Shown: positions 8,353 to 16,488 of the stretch, piece after piece | How the letters are laid out: the number at the start of each line of letters is the position of its first letter | How positions within the stretch are numbered: position 1 is the first letter of the stretch | Assembly (NCBI RefSeq): GCF_012524205.1 | Contig: NZ_JABACI010000001.1 | Span: 868,001-932,000, forward strand | Reading direction: 5' to 3' | DNA: 64,000 nucleotides | Source of the DNA: Microbacterium salsuginis | Lineage (GTDB): Bacteria; Actinomycetota; Actinomycetes; Actinomycetales; Microbacteriaceae | Position numbers and translations under genes: made by a program | The notes under the pieces: generated by a model | What the model was told of the DNA's origin: nothing | Databases searched by the model: none | What the model saw: the letters and a program-made list of their open reading frames with translations, nothing else

Positions 8353-9360
8353 GTGAGCAACGACGCCGGACTCCCCACCCTCGACGAGATCCTCGATACG
8401 GCGCGCGTCGTGGCGTTGCCGCTGGCGACGCGGTTCCGCGGCGTCGACGTGCGCGAAGCCGTCCTCTTCGAGGGGCCGCAGGGGTGGACCGAGTTCTCGC
8501 CGTTTGTCGAATACGACGACCCGGAGGCGGCGACGTGGCTCGCCGCGGCCATCGACTGGGGATGGATGCCGCAGCCCGAGGCCCGCCGGGACATCATCGG
8601 CGTGAACGCCACCGTGCCGGCGGTGGCCGCGGCATCCGTCCCCGCGGTGCTCGCGCGCTTCGGCGGCTGCCGCACCGCGAAGGTCAAGGTCGCCGAGCCC
8701 GGCCAGCGTCTGGCCGATGACGTCGAGCGCGTGCGCGCGGTGCGCGAGGCGATGGGCCCGGAGGGACGTATTCGCATCGACGCCAACGGCGCGTGGAACG
8801 TCGATGAGGCCGAGCACGCGATCCACGCCCTCGCCGAATTCGACCTCGAGTACGCCGAGCAGCCGTGCGCGAGCGTCGATGAGCTCGCCGAACTCCGCCG
8901 CCGCGTGAAGTACATGGGCATCCCGATCGCGGCGGACGAGAGCGTGCGCAAGGCCGCCGACCCGCTCGCCGTGGCGCGCGCCGGGGCGGCGGACCTGCTC
9001 GTCGTGAAGGTGCAGCCGCTCGGAGGCGTGCGGCGCGCGCTCGACATCGTCGCCGACGCGGGCCTGCCGGCGGTGGTCTCGAGTGCCCTCGACACGTCGG
9101 TCGGACTCGCGATGGGCGTCGCGCTGGCCGCCGCCCTGCCGAACCTCGACTACGACTGCGGGCTGGGGACGGCGTCGCTGTTCACCGCGGACATCGTCGA
9201 CCCGCCGCTCACGCCCCGCGCCGGCGCACTGCCCGTCGGCAGGGTGGACCCGGACGCGGCGCTGCTCGACGCGAACGCGGCCGGCGGCGACCGTCGGACG
9301 TGGTGGCTCGAGCGCGTGGCCCGCTGCTACGAGGCGCTCAGCGCCCGGGAGTCTCGATGA
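8353..9360 (+). CDS. menC: o-Succinylbenzoate synthase
   Basis: 335 residues of the enolase superfamily, dehydrating SHCHC to o-succinylbenzoate in menaquinone synthesis. The catalytic lysine pair is in TAKVKVAEPG; metal ligands are in RIDANGAWN, EYAEQPC and AADES, and the second catalytic lysine is in VVKVQPLGG. The length fits actinobacterial MenC. The start is a GTG at 8353 after a purine-rich GGGAGGGGGAAGG stretch. Its last 23 nt overlap the 3' end of the convergent TetR gene. No other men gene lies nearby. Confidence 0.93.
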   Translation: MSNDAGLPTLDEILDTARVVALPLATRFRGVDVREAVLFEGPQGWTEFSPFVEYDDPEAATWLAAAIDWGWMPQPEARRDIIGVNATVPAVAAASVPAVLARFGGCRTAKVKVAEPGQRLADDVERVRAVREAMGPEGRIRIDANGAWNVDEAEHAIHALAEFDLEYAEQPCASVDELAELRRRVKYMGIPIAADESVRKAADPLAVARAGAADLLVVKVQPLGGVRRALDIVADAGLPAVVSSALDTSVGLAMGVALAAALPNLDYDCGLGTASLFTADIVDPPLTPRAGALPVGRVDPDAALLDANAAGGDRRTWWLERVARCYEALSARESR

Positions 9361-10024
9361 TCAGCTGCGCGACTCGCGCGAGCTCCTCATTGGTGCGGCG
9401 GCACATCTCCTCGTAGTCGAGGCCCGCCATCGCGGCCCGCACGGCCGATCCCTCCCACACGGTCAGCATCAGACGAGCGGCGTCGTACGCGGGCAGGCGG
9501 AACCGCAGCACGTTGGCGCGGCCGATGTCGTCGATGATCTGCGCCACGCTGCGGCGCATCTCTTCATCCTGCGCGAGATACGCCGCCGCCAGAGCCGGAC
9601 TGCGCAGCGCGTGGATGCGGATCTCGCTCATGAGCAGCACGCCCAGCCGGTCGTCGGCCGAGAGGTCGAGCACCTGCCGGATCACCTGCAGCGCGTCGAC
9701 ATGTGCGACATCGAATGCACCGTCGCGTTCGAGCTGGCTGACACGCATGCGAACGCTCTCGACCCTCTCCCGCGCGACGGCGCCCGCGAGTTCGAGGAAC
9801 AGCTCGTCCTTGCTCTCGAAGTTCGAATAGAAGGCTCCGCGCGTGAAACCGGCGCGCTCGCAGATCGCTTCGACGGATGCCGCGTCCAGGCCGACCTCCG
9901 CGAACACCTGCGCGGCGGCATCCAGCAGCCGTTGCCGGGTCGCCTCCCGGCGGCGGGAGGTGACAGCACTGGTGGGGACAGTGCTGGGGGCGCCTGCGCC
10001 GGCCACCGTCTGTGCATCGACCAT
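9338..10024 (-). CDS. TetR-family repressor, divergent from the MMPL-YhgE operon
   Basis: 228 residues. The N-terminal HTH region (RLLDAAAQVFAEVGLDAASV, then EAICERAGFTRGAFYSNF) is classic TetR; the C-terminal ligand domain is unspecific. The ATG at 10024 was chosen for its strong AGGAGGT ribosome binding site; the frame continues upstream but would cross the operators. Two tandem sites GATACA-N4-TGTATC lie at 10091-10123 between this gene and the MMPL gene. By family precedent the protein probably represses both the exporter operon and itself, with release by a substrate-like ligand. Confidence 0.9.
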   Translation of the reverse strand: MVDAQTVAGAGAPSTVPTSAVTSRRREATRQRLLDAAAQVFAEVGLDAASVEAICERAGFTRGAFYSNFESKDELFLELAGAVARERVESVRMRVSQLERDGAFDVAHVDALQVIRQVLDLSADDRLGVLLMSEIRIHALRSPALAAAYLAQDEEMRRSVAQIIDDIGRANVLRFRLPAYDAARLMLTVWEGSAVRAAMAGLDYEEMCRRTNEELARVAQLIIETPGR

Positions 10025-10090
10025 CGACCGCACCTCCTCTCGCCCATCTTCACACGGACAACTCAGGTTCAAGCTCGTTGCGCGGCCTAC

Positions 10091-10123
10091 GATACACTCA
10101 TGTATCCGATACAGCGCTGTATC
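10091..10123. promoter_or_regulatory. Two tandem TetR operators GATACA-N4-TGTATC
   Basis: Site 1 at 10091-10106 is GATACACTCATGTATC. Site 2 at 10108-10123 is GATACAGCGCTGTATC, a perfect 16-nt palindrome. They are 17 nt apart start to start, in the gap between the divergent tetR and MMPL genes, where a repressor would block both promoters. Confidence 0.75.
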
Positions 10124-10163
10124 GACAGTTCTCGCTCTTCTCATCCGTGAACCCGGAGGCGCT

Positions 10164-13100
10164 GTGTCCACTCTCCTGTATGCCCTCGGACGCTGGTCCT
10201 ACCGCCGCCCGTGGCGCGTGCTGATCGCCTGGGTGCTGCTGCTCGGCATCGCGGGCGGCGGTGCTGCGCTGTTCATGAAGGGCACCGACAATTCGTTCTC
10301 GATCCCCGGGACCGAGGCGCAGGAGGGCATCGAGCTGCTCGAGCGCAGCTTTCCGCAGGCGAGCGGCACGAGTGCGCAGCTCGTCGTGGTGGCCGCCGAC
10401 GGCGATGCCGTCGACGTCGATCCGTACGCGTCGGGCATCGCCGACTCGATCGCCGAGTTCGAGGATCTCGACGGAGTGATCGCCGTGACCGATCCCTTCG
10501 ACGAGATGGTGACCGGCCTCGTCTCGGACGACGAGTCGGCCGCGATCATCCGGCTGCAGTTCGACGGACAGGCCACGGACGTCACCGACGAGACGACGAG
10601 CGCTCTCGAGGAGGTCGCCGACGACTTGCGCGGCTCGCTGCCCGAGGGCTCTCAGGTCGCCCTCGGCGGTGACCTGTTCTCGACATCCGTCCCCGCGCTG
10701 TCGATCATCGAGGCGGTCGGCGTCCTCATCGCACTGTTCGTGCTGATCGTCACGTTCCGCTCCTTCGCGGTGGCGTGGTTCCCGCTCGCGTCGGCCCTGA
10801 TTGGCGTCGGACTCGCGATCGCCCTCATCTACCTCTCGACCGCGTTCGCCTCCATCTCGTCGACGACCCCGATGCTCGCGGTGATGCTGGGACTCGCGGT
10901 CGGCATCGACTACGCCCTGTTCATCGTCGCGCGACATCAGGATCAGGTCCGCGCCGGCGTCGACCCCGAGGAATCCGCTGCCCGTGCGACCGGCACCGCC
11001 GGCTCCGCCGTGGTGTTCGCCGGTGTGACCGTGCTCATCGCCCTCATCGGCCTCGGATTCGCCGGCATCCCGTTCCTGACCACGATGGGCATCGCCGCCG
11101 CGGTGGCTGTCGCGATCGCCGTGGTCGTCGCCATCACGCTGACCCCCGCCTTCCTCGGCTTCTCGAAGGGCCGAGTGGTCGGCTGGGGCCACAAGCTGGC
11201 AAGTGCCGGGATGCCGCTGCCACGGCGATCTCGCAAGATCCAGCGCGTTTCGTCTCGCTCGTCCCTCGCTCTCTCAACGACCGGCTCCCCCACAGCCACC
11301 GACCCCGATGAGCCTCGAAGCGCGGACGACGCGGGCACCGCTTCCGCCTGGGCACATGCCGGTCTCGAGCACACCTCAGGGCACGCGGGAGCGCCCACTC
11401 TGGCCGCCGACACGCGCGAACAGAATCCCGACGAAGCCCGGCAACCAACGCACGCCGCTCATCAGAAGACCAACAAGTGGGTCACCCTCGTAACACGACA
11501 CCCCCTCCTCACCACCGTCGCCGTCGTCCTCACCCTCGGCGTCATGGCGATTCCGGCGGCGAGCCTCGCTCTTGCGCTGCCGAACGCGGGTGTGCAGCCG
11601 GAGTCGAGCCAGGCGCGGCAGGCGTACGACCTCACGGCCGAGCATTTCGGTCCGGGTGCCAACGGTCCGCTCATCATGACGGGGACGATCGTCACCTCCA
11701 CCGACCCTCTCGGCCTGATGGCGGACCTGGCCGACGAGATCGAGCAGGTTCCCGGCGTCAAGGAGATCGCCCTGGCGACACCCAACGAGACCGCCGATAC
11801 GGGTCTGATCCAGATCGTGCCTGAGACGGCACCCGACGACCCGGCCACCGCGGAACTCGTGCGAGCGCTGCGCGACCTCGCCCCGGAACTCCAGGACGAG
11901 TACGGCGTGGACCTGAAGGTGACGGGGTTCACGGCCGTCGGCATCGACATCTCCGACCGCCTCGGCGCCGCCCTGCTGCCGTTCGGGATCTTCGTGGTCG
12001 GGCTGTCGCTGATCCTGCTCATGATCGTGTTCCGCTCGATCTGGGTGCCGGTCACGGCCGCGCTCGGCTATCTGCTGTCGGTCGCCGCCTCGTTCGGCGT
12101 CGTGGCCGCGGTGTTCGAGTGGGGCTGGTTCGCCGACCTGCTGCACGTGACGCGCACCGGCCCGGTCATCAGCTTCATGCCGATCATCCTCATGGGCGTG
12201 CTGTTCGGGCTCGCGATGGACTACCAGGTGTTCCTGGTCAGCCGGATGCGGGAGGACTACGTGCACGCCCGGCGCGCCGCCGCGGGCCACCCCACCCGCA
12301 GCGCTCGCGACATCGCGCTCGGCGCGGTGCGGTCGGGCTTCACGGCTTCCGCTCGCGTCGTCACCGCAGCAGCGGTCATCATGTTCGCGGTGTTCGCGGC
12401 GTTCGTGCCGGAGGGTGACTCCTCGATCAAGCCGATCGCCCTCGGACTCGCGGTGGGCATCGCCGTCGACGCCTTTCTGGTGCGCATGACCCTCGTCCCG
12501 GCCGTCATGGCCCTCCTCGGGGCGAAGGCATGGTGGATGCCCCGCTGGCTGGAGCGCGTCCTCCCGCACTTCGACATCGAGGGCGAGGCCGTGGAGCGCG
12601 AGCTCTCGCTCGCTGACTGGCCCGAGCCGCATTCCACGGCGGCGCTCGTCGGCGACGGCGTTGCCGTGCGTGCCGACGGCGGGCGCGAGCTCGGCGAGGT
12701 GGTGCTCTTCGAGGACGCCGCTTTCCGCGTCGAACCGGGCGGCACGCTCATCGCCATCGGCGACCCGCGGTCGGCCCGCGCCTTCGCGCTGACCATCGCC
12801 GGTCGCCTCACACCCAGCGAGGGCCGCCTGCGCGTCGGCGGACACCTGCTGCCCGAACGGGCCGCGTGGGTGCGTGCGCATGTCGGAGTCGCGTTGCTGG
12901 CCGACGCCGAGGACCGTGTGCAGGCGCTGCGTCGCGCACTCGGCAGCCGTGCACGGCTCGTCGTGATCGACGGCGCGGACGTGCTCGACGCCGCCGAGCG
13001 CGATCAGGCTGCCGCGCTCCTGCACGACAGCGCCGAGGCCCTGCGCACCGGGTCCGACGCGGGTGCGCGGCTCACGCTCGTCGTGACCACCCGCAGCGAG

Positions 13101-13208
13101 AGTGCCGTCCTGGCGCTTCTCGCAGACGCGCACCGCGCGGACGTGAGCTCGCTCGCGCTGCGCGCCGGAACGACTCAGACCACCACCACCGCAGAGATGA
13201 CCGCATGA
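10164..13208 (+). CDS. MMPL/RND-family exporter with C-terminal pseudo-ABC domain
   Basis: 1014 residues from a GTG at 10164 with GGAGG four nt upstream. Two MMPL halves are visible, each with one leading helix, a periplasmic-type domain and a helix bundle; segments such as MLAVMLGLAVGIDYALFIVA and MGVLFGLAMDYQVFLVSRMR carry the expected charged/GxxxDY motifs of proton-driven MmpL/YdfJ transporters. The loop between the halves (about residues 350-445) is long and polar and includes a family A repeat arm (11245-11282) read as QRVSSRSSLALSTT. From about residue 826 there is an extra domain laid out like an ABC ATPase (LIAIGDPRSARAFALTIAG, then SEGRLRVGG, then LVVIDGADVLD), but the Walker A lysine, Walker B glutamate and LSGGQ are absent. 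The stop overlaps the next ATG by 4 nt. Confidence 0.88.
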   Translation: MSTLLYALGRWSYRRPWRVLIAWVLLLGIAGGGAALFMKGTDNSFSIPGTEAQEGIELLERSFPQASGTSAQLVVVAADGDAVDVDPYASGIADSIAEFEDLDGVIAVTDPFDEMVTGLVSDDESAAIIRLQFDGQATDVTDETTSALEEVADDLRGSLPEGSQVALGGDLFSTSVPALSIIEAVGVLIALFVLIVTFRSFAVAWFPLASALIGVGLAIALIYLSTAFASISSTTPMLAVMLGLAVGIDYALFIVARHQDQVRAGVDPEESAARATGTAGSAVVFAGVTVLIALIGLGFAGIPFLTTMGIAAAVAVAIAVVVAITLTPAFLGFSKGRVVGWGHKLASAGMPLPRRSRKIQRVSSRSSLALSTTGSPTATDPDEPRSADDAGTASAWAHAGLEHTSGHAGAPTLAADTREQNPDEARQPTHAAHQKTNKWVTLVTRHPLLTTVAVVLTLGVMAIPAASLALALPNAGVQPESSQARQAYDLTAEHFGPGANGPLIMTGTIVTSTDPLGLMADLADEIEQVPGVKEIALATPNETADTGLIQIVPETAPDDPATAELVRALRDLAPELQDEYGVDLKVTGFTAVGIDISDRLGAALLPFGIFVVGLSLILLMIVFRSIWVPVTAALGYLLSVAASFGVVAAVFEWGWFADLLHVTRTGPVISFMPIILMGVLFGLAMDYQVFLVSRMREDYVHARRAAAGHPTRSARDIALGAVRSGFTASARVVTAAAVIMFAVFAAFVPEGDSSIKPIALGLAVGIAVDAFLVRMTLVPAVMALLGAKAWWMPRWLERVLPHFDIEGEAVERELSLADWPEPHSTAALVGDGVAVRADGGRELGEVVLFEDAAFRVEPGGTLIAIGDPRSARAFALTIAGRLTPSEGRLRVGGHLLPERAAWVRAHVGVALLADAEDRVQALRRALGSRARLVVIDGADVLDAAERDQAAALLHDSAEALRTGSDAGARLTLVVTTRSESAVLALLADAHRADVSSLALRAGTTQTTTTAEMTA
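11245..11282. repeat. Family A repeat arm inside the MMPL gene
   Basis: A single arm beginning GCGTTTCGTCTCGCTCG and ending CTCAACGACC, read in frame as about 13 residues (361-373) of the cytoplasmic-side linker between the two transporter halves. Confidence 0.75.
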
Positions 13209-15238
13209 CTCCGAACGCCCTGACCCTGCCCATCGAGCGCTCGCGCTCGCGCCGGCCCATCACGTGGATCACGATCGTCGGCGTGCTGCTGCTCCCCGTC
13301 GTCATCGGCGGCATCCTCGTCGCGGCGCTCTACAACCCCGTCGAGCGACTCGACAGCCTCACCGCGGCGATCGTGAACGACGACGAACCGGTCACGATCG
13401 ACGGGCAGACGGTGCCTCTCGGTCGCCAGCTGACGGCGGGCCTCGTCGAAGGCTCGGACGAGCTCGACAGCAATCTCACCTGGACCATCTCGAACGCCGA
13501 CGACGCGGCGTCGGGTCTGGCCGACGGCACATACGCGGCGGTCATCACGATCCCCGAGAACTTCTCGGCCGCCGCGACCTCGACCCGACCCGGCGAGGTT
13601 CCGGAACAGGCGACCATCGAGGTGCAGACGCCGCCCGACAGCCTCATCGTCGACGACGCCATCACCGCGCAGGTCGCGAACGCCGCCGCGTCCACCATGG
13701 GCAGCGAGCTTTCCAGCGTGTACCTCGAGAACGTGCTCCTCGGGTTCACGACGCTCGGAGACGAGCTCGGCACCGCGGCCGACGGTGCGACCCAGCTCGC
13801 CGACGGCGCGCAGCAGGCCGCCGACGGCGCGGCCGAGCTGCCGGGCGGCATCGCTCAGCTCGGCGACGGGGCGTCGCAGCTGTCCAGCGGTGCGGGTCAG
13901 CTCGCCGACGGTGCGGGTCAGCTCGCCGGCGGCGCGACGTCGCTGCAGTCCGGGCTCGCGACGATCGCCGGCAAGACCCGCGAGGCGGCCGGAGGCGCGC
14001 AGCAGCTCGCCGACGGCGTGAACGGCGGGGCCGCGCAGCTCGAACAGACCGGCGTCGTGGACGACAGACTGTACGCCGCTGCCGACGGTTCGGCGGCTCT
14101 TTCGACCGGCGTCTCTGACAGCCTCGACCAGCTGGTCGCCAACTGTGCGGCCGCGGCGACACCGGATTTCTGCGCGCAGCTGACCGAGGCCGCAGCGGTC
14201 GCGACGAGGGCAGAAGCCGCGGCAACCGGCACCTCAGCCGGCCTCAGGGAGTTCGATGCCGGCGCGACTGCAACGTTCGCCGCCCAGTTCCGCACGATCG
14301 GCGGCAACGTCGCGGCTCTCGGCGGCGGACTGACGCAGCTCGCCGGCGGCATCGACCAGTCGGCGGCCGGCGCAGGCCAGCTCGCCACCGGCGCGTCGGG
14401 CATCCGTGACGGTGCCGACGGTCTCGCCGACGGCGCCTCGCAGCTGGCAACGGGCGCCGGGCAGGCCGCCGACGGCGCCACGAGCCTCGCCGACGGCGTC
14501 GCACAACTCGCCTCCGGCACCGGAGAGCTCGCGAGCGGCCTGGCGACGGCATCCGGTTCCATTCCCTCGTACACCGACGACGAAGCAACCGACCTCGCCG
14601 GCGTCGTGGCCGACCCGGTCGCGGCCGAGGGCATCGGAACGTCGCTGTTCGGCGCATCGGCGGTGCCCCTGCTGGCGATGCTCGCGCTGTGGTTCGGGGG
14701 TCTCGGGACCTTCATCGCGCTGCAGGCGGTGTCGCGCAGGGCTCTCACCTCGCGCGCTCCCTCGGCCGTGCTGGCGCTGCGCTCGTTGCTGCCCGCAGCC
14801 GGGCTGGGTGTCGCGCAGGGTCTGCTCGTGGCCGGAGTCGTGCAGCTGGCCGCGTCGTATTCGTGGGCGGAATGGTCCGTGTTCGCCGCGGTCTGCGTCG
14901 TGGCGGGCGTCGCGTTCGCGGCCGTCAATCAGGCGCTGGTGGCGGTCTTCGGTGGCGCGGGGCGCTGGATCGCCGCGCTGGTGGGCGTGCTCGGCGTCGC
15001 GACCGGCGTCGTCTCGACGGCGCCTGGTGTGCTGAGCGATATCGCCGGCCTGATGCCGACCACCCCCGCCTACCAGGGCATGCTGGCGGCGCTGACCTCG
15101 GCATCCGGGCTCGGCGCCGCGTTCGCGGGACTGATCATCTGGTCGCTCGGCGCCCTGGTGGTCACGATCATCGCGGTCGCCCGGCGTCGCACGATCACGG
15201 CACGCGCCCTGCTGCAGGCGGGGCCGGCCACGGCCTGA
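13205..15238 (+). CDS. YhgE/Pip-type membrane protein with LADGA repeats
   Basis: 677 residues. An N-terminal membrane helix (about 19-40) is followed by a soluble part, then a long repeat region (about residues 190-445) of units like QLADGAGQLAGGA with 7- and 11-residue spacing, as in YhgE/Pip phage-infection-type proteins, and five to six C-terminal membrane helices (from about 475). The family is related to ABC-2 permeases and MmpL partners; its function is poorly defined. The ATG overlaps the MMPL stop (ATGA), so the two are translationally coupled and probably act together in envelope export under the divergent TetR. Confidence 0.85.
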   Translation: MTPNALTLPIERSRSRRPITWITIVGVLLLPVVIGGILVAALYNPVERLDSLTAAIVNDDEPVTIDGQTVPLGRQLTAGLVEGSDELDSNLTWTISNADDAASGLADGTYAAVITIPENFSAAATSTRPGEVPEQATIEVQTPPDSLIVDDAITAQVANAAASTMGSELSSVYLENVLLGFTTLGDELGTAADGATQLADGAQQAADGAAELPGGIAQLGDGASQLSSGAGQLADGAGQLAGGATSLQSGLATIAGKTREAAGGAQQLADGVNGGAAQLEQTGVVDDRLYAAADGSAALSTGVSDSLDQLVANCAAAATPDFCAQLTEAAAVATRAEAAATGTSAGLREFDAGATATFAAQFRTIGGNVAALGGGLTQLAGGIDQSAAGAGQLATGASGIRDGADGLADGASQLATGAGQAADGATSLADGVAQLASGTGELASGLATASGSIPSYTDDEATDLAGVVADPVAAEGIGTSLFGASAVPLLAMLALWFGGLGTFIALQAVSRRALTSRAPSAVLALRSLLPAAGLGVAQGLLVAGVVQLAASYSWAEWSVFAAVCVVAGVAFAAVNQALVAVFGGAGRWIAALVGVLGVATGVVSTAPGVLSDIAGLMPTTPAYQGMLAALTSASGLGAAFAGLIIWSLGALVVTIIAVARRRTITARALLQAGPATA

Positions 15239-15304
15239 GTCCGCCGAACCGCATGCGGCTGGGGAAGCAGCTCCCCGGGCGGCCGCGGTGCGGTCGCGGG
15301 TCCG

Positions 15305-16378
15305 TCACTCCAGTCCGGAGTAGGCGTGGAGGCCCTTGAAGAACATGTTCACGATGGTGAAGTTGAAGATCACCGCGGTGAACCCGATGATCGACAGCCA
15401 CGCCGAACGCGCACCGCGCCAGCCGCGCGTGGCGCGTGCGTGGATGTAGCCGGCGTAGAGCACCCAGATGACGAAGGTCCAGACTTCCTTCGTGTCGAAG
15501 CCCCAGTAGCGACCCCACGCGTCGTTCGCCCAGATCGAGCCCGCGATCAGCGTGAAGGTCCAGAAGATGAAGCCGAGGATGGCGAACCGGTAGGCGAGCG
15601 CCTCGAGTGCGTCGGCGCCCGGCAGCGTGCGCAGGAAGCCGGGACCGCTCTTCACCGTCGGTCCGTCGGCGTCGGGCGCGGCCGCGAGGACGCGCTCGCG
15701 CCTGGCTTGCATCAGCTGCAGCACCGACAGGCCGAACGCCAGTGCGAACAGGGCTGTCGAGAGGGATGCCACGAAGACGTGGATGACCAGCCACACCGAC
15801 TTGAGCGGGTCCATGAGGGGCGTGATCTCGACGTAGAAGCTCAGCGCCGACGCACCGAGGAGCACCACCGTGAGACCCGTGATGAACGAGCCGAGGAACC
15901 GCAGGTCGTACCGGAAGAGCACCCCGAGGTACACCGCGACGACGAGCAGCGTGCCCGTCAGGGCGAACTCGTACATGTTCGACCACGGCACGCGTCCCGC
16001 GGCGATGCCGCGCGTGACATCGCCGCCGAGATGGAACAGGAAGGCGAGCACCGTCAGTGACGTGCCGATCCGCGCCCACACCAGGCGCTCCCGGCGCCCG
16101 ATGGGGGCGTTGAGGGCTGCCTCGGAGGCCTCCTCCTGTGCACGCATCGCGGCGATCACTCCGGCTCGCGATCCGGTGGAGCCGGCGTATCCGCTCCCGG
16201 CCGCGACGAGCTCGCGGGCGTCTTCGGTCTTCGCGGCGCCCTTGGCATCCACGGCCACGGCGCCACGGCGGGCGAGGTCGACCGCGTACGCGACGAACGC
16301 GAGCGCGTAGATGGCGATGGCCGTCCACACCAGGAGCACCGATACCGATTCGAGCGTCAGGGCAGAGGACTCGGGCAT
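15305..16378 (-). CDS. ccsB: Cytochrome c biogenesis protein CcsB (CcsA/ResC type)
   Basis: 357 residues with about eight membrane helices. The haem-handling motif near the C terminus, WGRYWGFDTKEVWTFVIW, is the actinobacterial form of the tryptophan-rich WWD signature, and conserved histidines lie in flanking helices. With ResB it forms the System II haem-transfer and cytochrome c synthetase complex outside the membrane. It follows resB, but a gap of 110 nt holds a palindromic repeat and TAGACT seven nt before the ATG, so it may also have its own leaderless promoter. Confidence 0.93.
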   Translation of the reverse strand: MPESSALTLESVSVLLVWTAIAIYALAFVAYAVDLARRGAVAVDAKGAAKTEDARELVAAGSGYAGSTGSRAGVIAAMRAQEEASEAALNAPIGRRERLVWARIGTSLTVLAFLFHLGGDVTRGIAAGRVPWSNMYEFALTGTLLVVAVYLGVLFRYDLRFLGSFITGLTVVLLGASALSFYVEITPLMDPLKSVWLVIHVFVASLSTALFALAFGLSVLQLMQARRERVLAAAPDADGPTVKSGPGFLRTLPGADALEALAYRFAILGFIFWTFTLIAGSIWANDAWGRYWGFDTKEVWTFVIWVLYAGYIHARATRGWRGARSAWLSIIGFTAVIFNFTIVNMFFKGLHAYSGLE

Positions 16379-16385
16379 GGCTCTC

Positions 16386-16391
16386 AGTCTA
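16386..16391 (-). promoter_or_regulatory. -10 element of ccsB (leaderless type)
   Basis: TAGACT on the minus strand, 7 nt before the ccsB ATG at 16378. Confidence 0.45.
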
Positions 16392-16410
16392 CGTCGGGGG
16401 CGTCATCGGC

Positions 16411-16473
16411 GTTTCGAGTCGCGCACTTGGCAACCCGGAACCCCGAAATCGTGCAAAGTGCGCGATTCGAAAC
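16411..16473. repeat. Family C palindromic repeat, copy 1
   Basis: Left arm GTTTCGAGTCGCGCACTTGG and right arm GTGCAAAGTGCGCGATTCGA followed by AAC. It lies between resB and ccsB, inside what would be one operon. A second copy is at 41073-41134. Confidence 0.75.
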
Positions 16474-16488
16474 AGGGTGGGGATGCCG

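Noticed and set aside
13780..14540. Tandem repeats that might suggest a CRISPR or satellite array
   Set aside because: The repeats encode LADGA-type units of the YhgE protein in one frame; there are no unique spacers of constant size.
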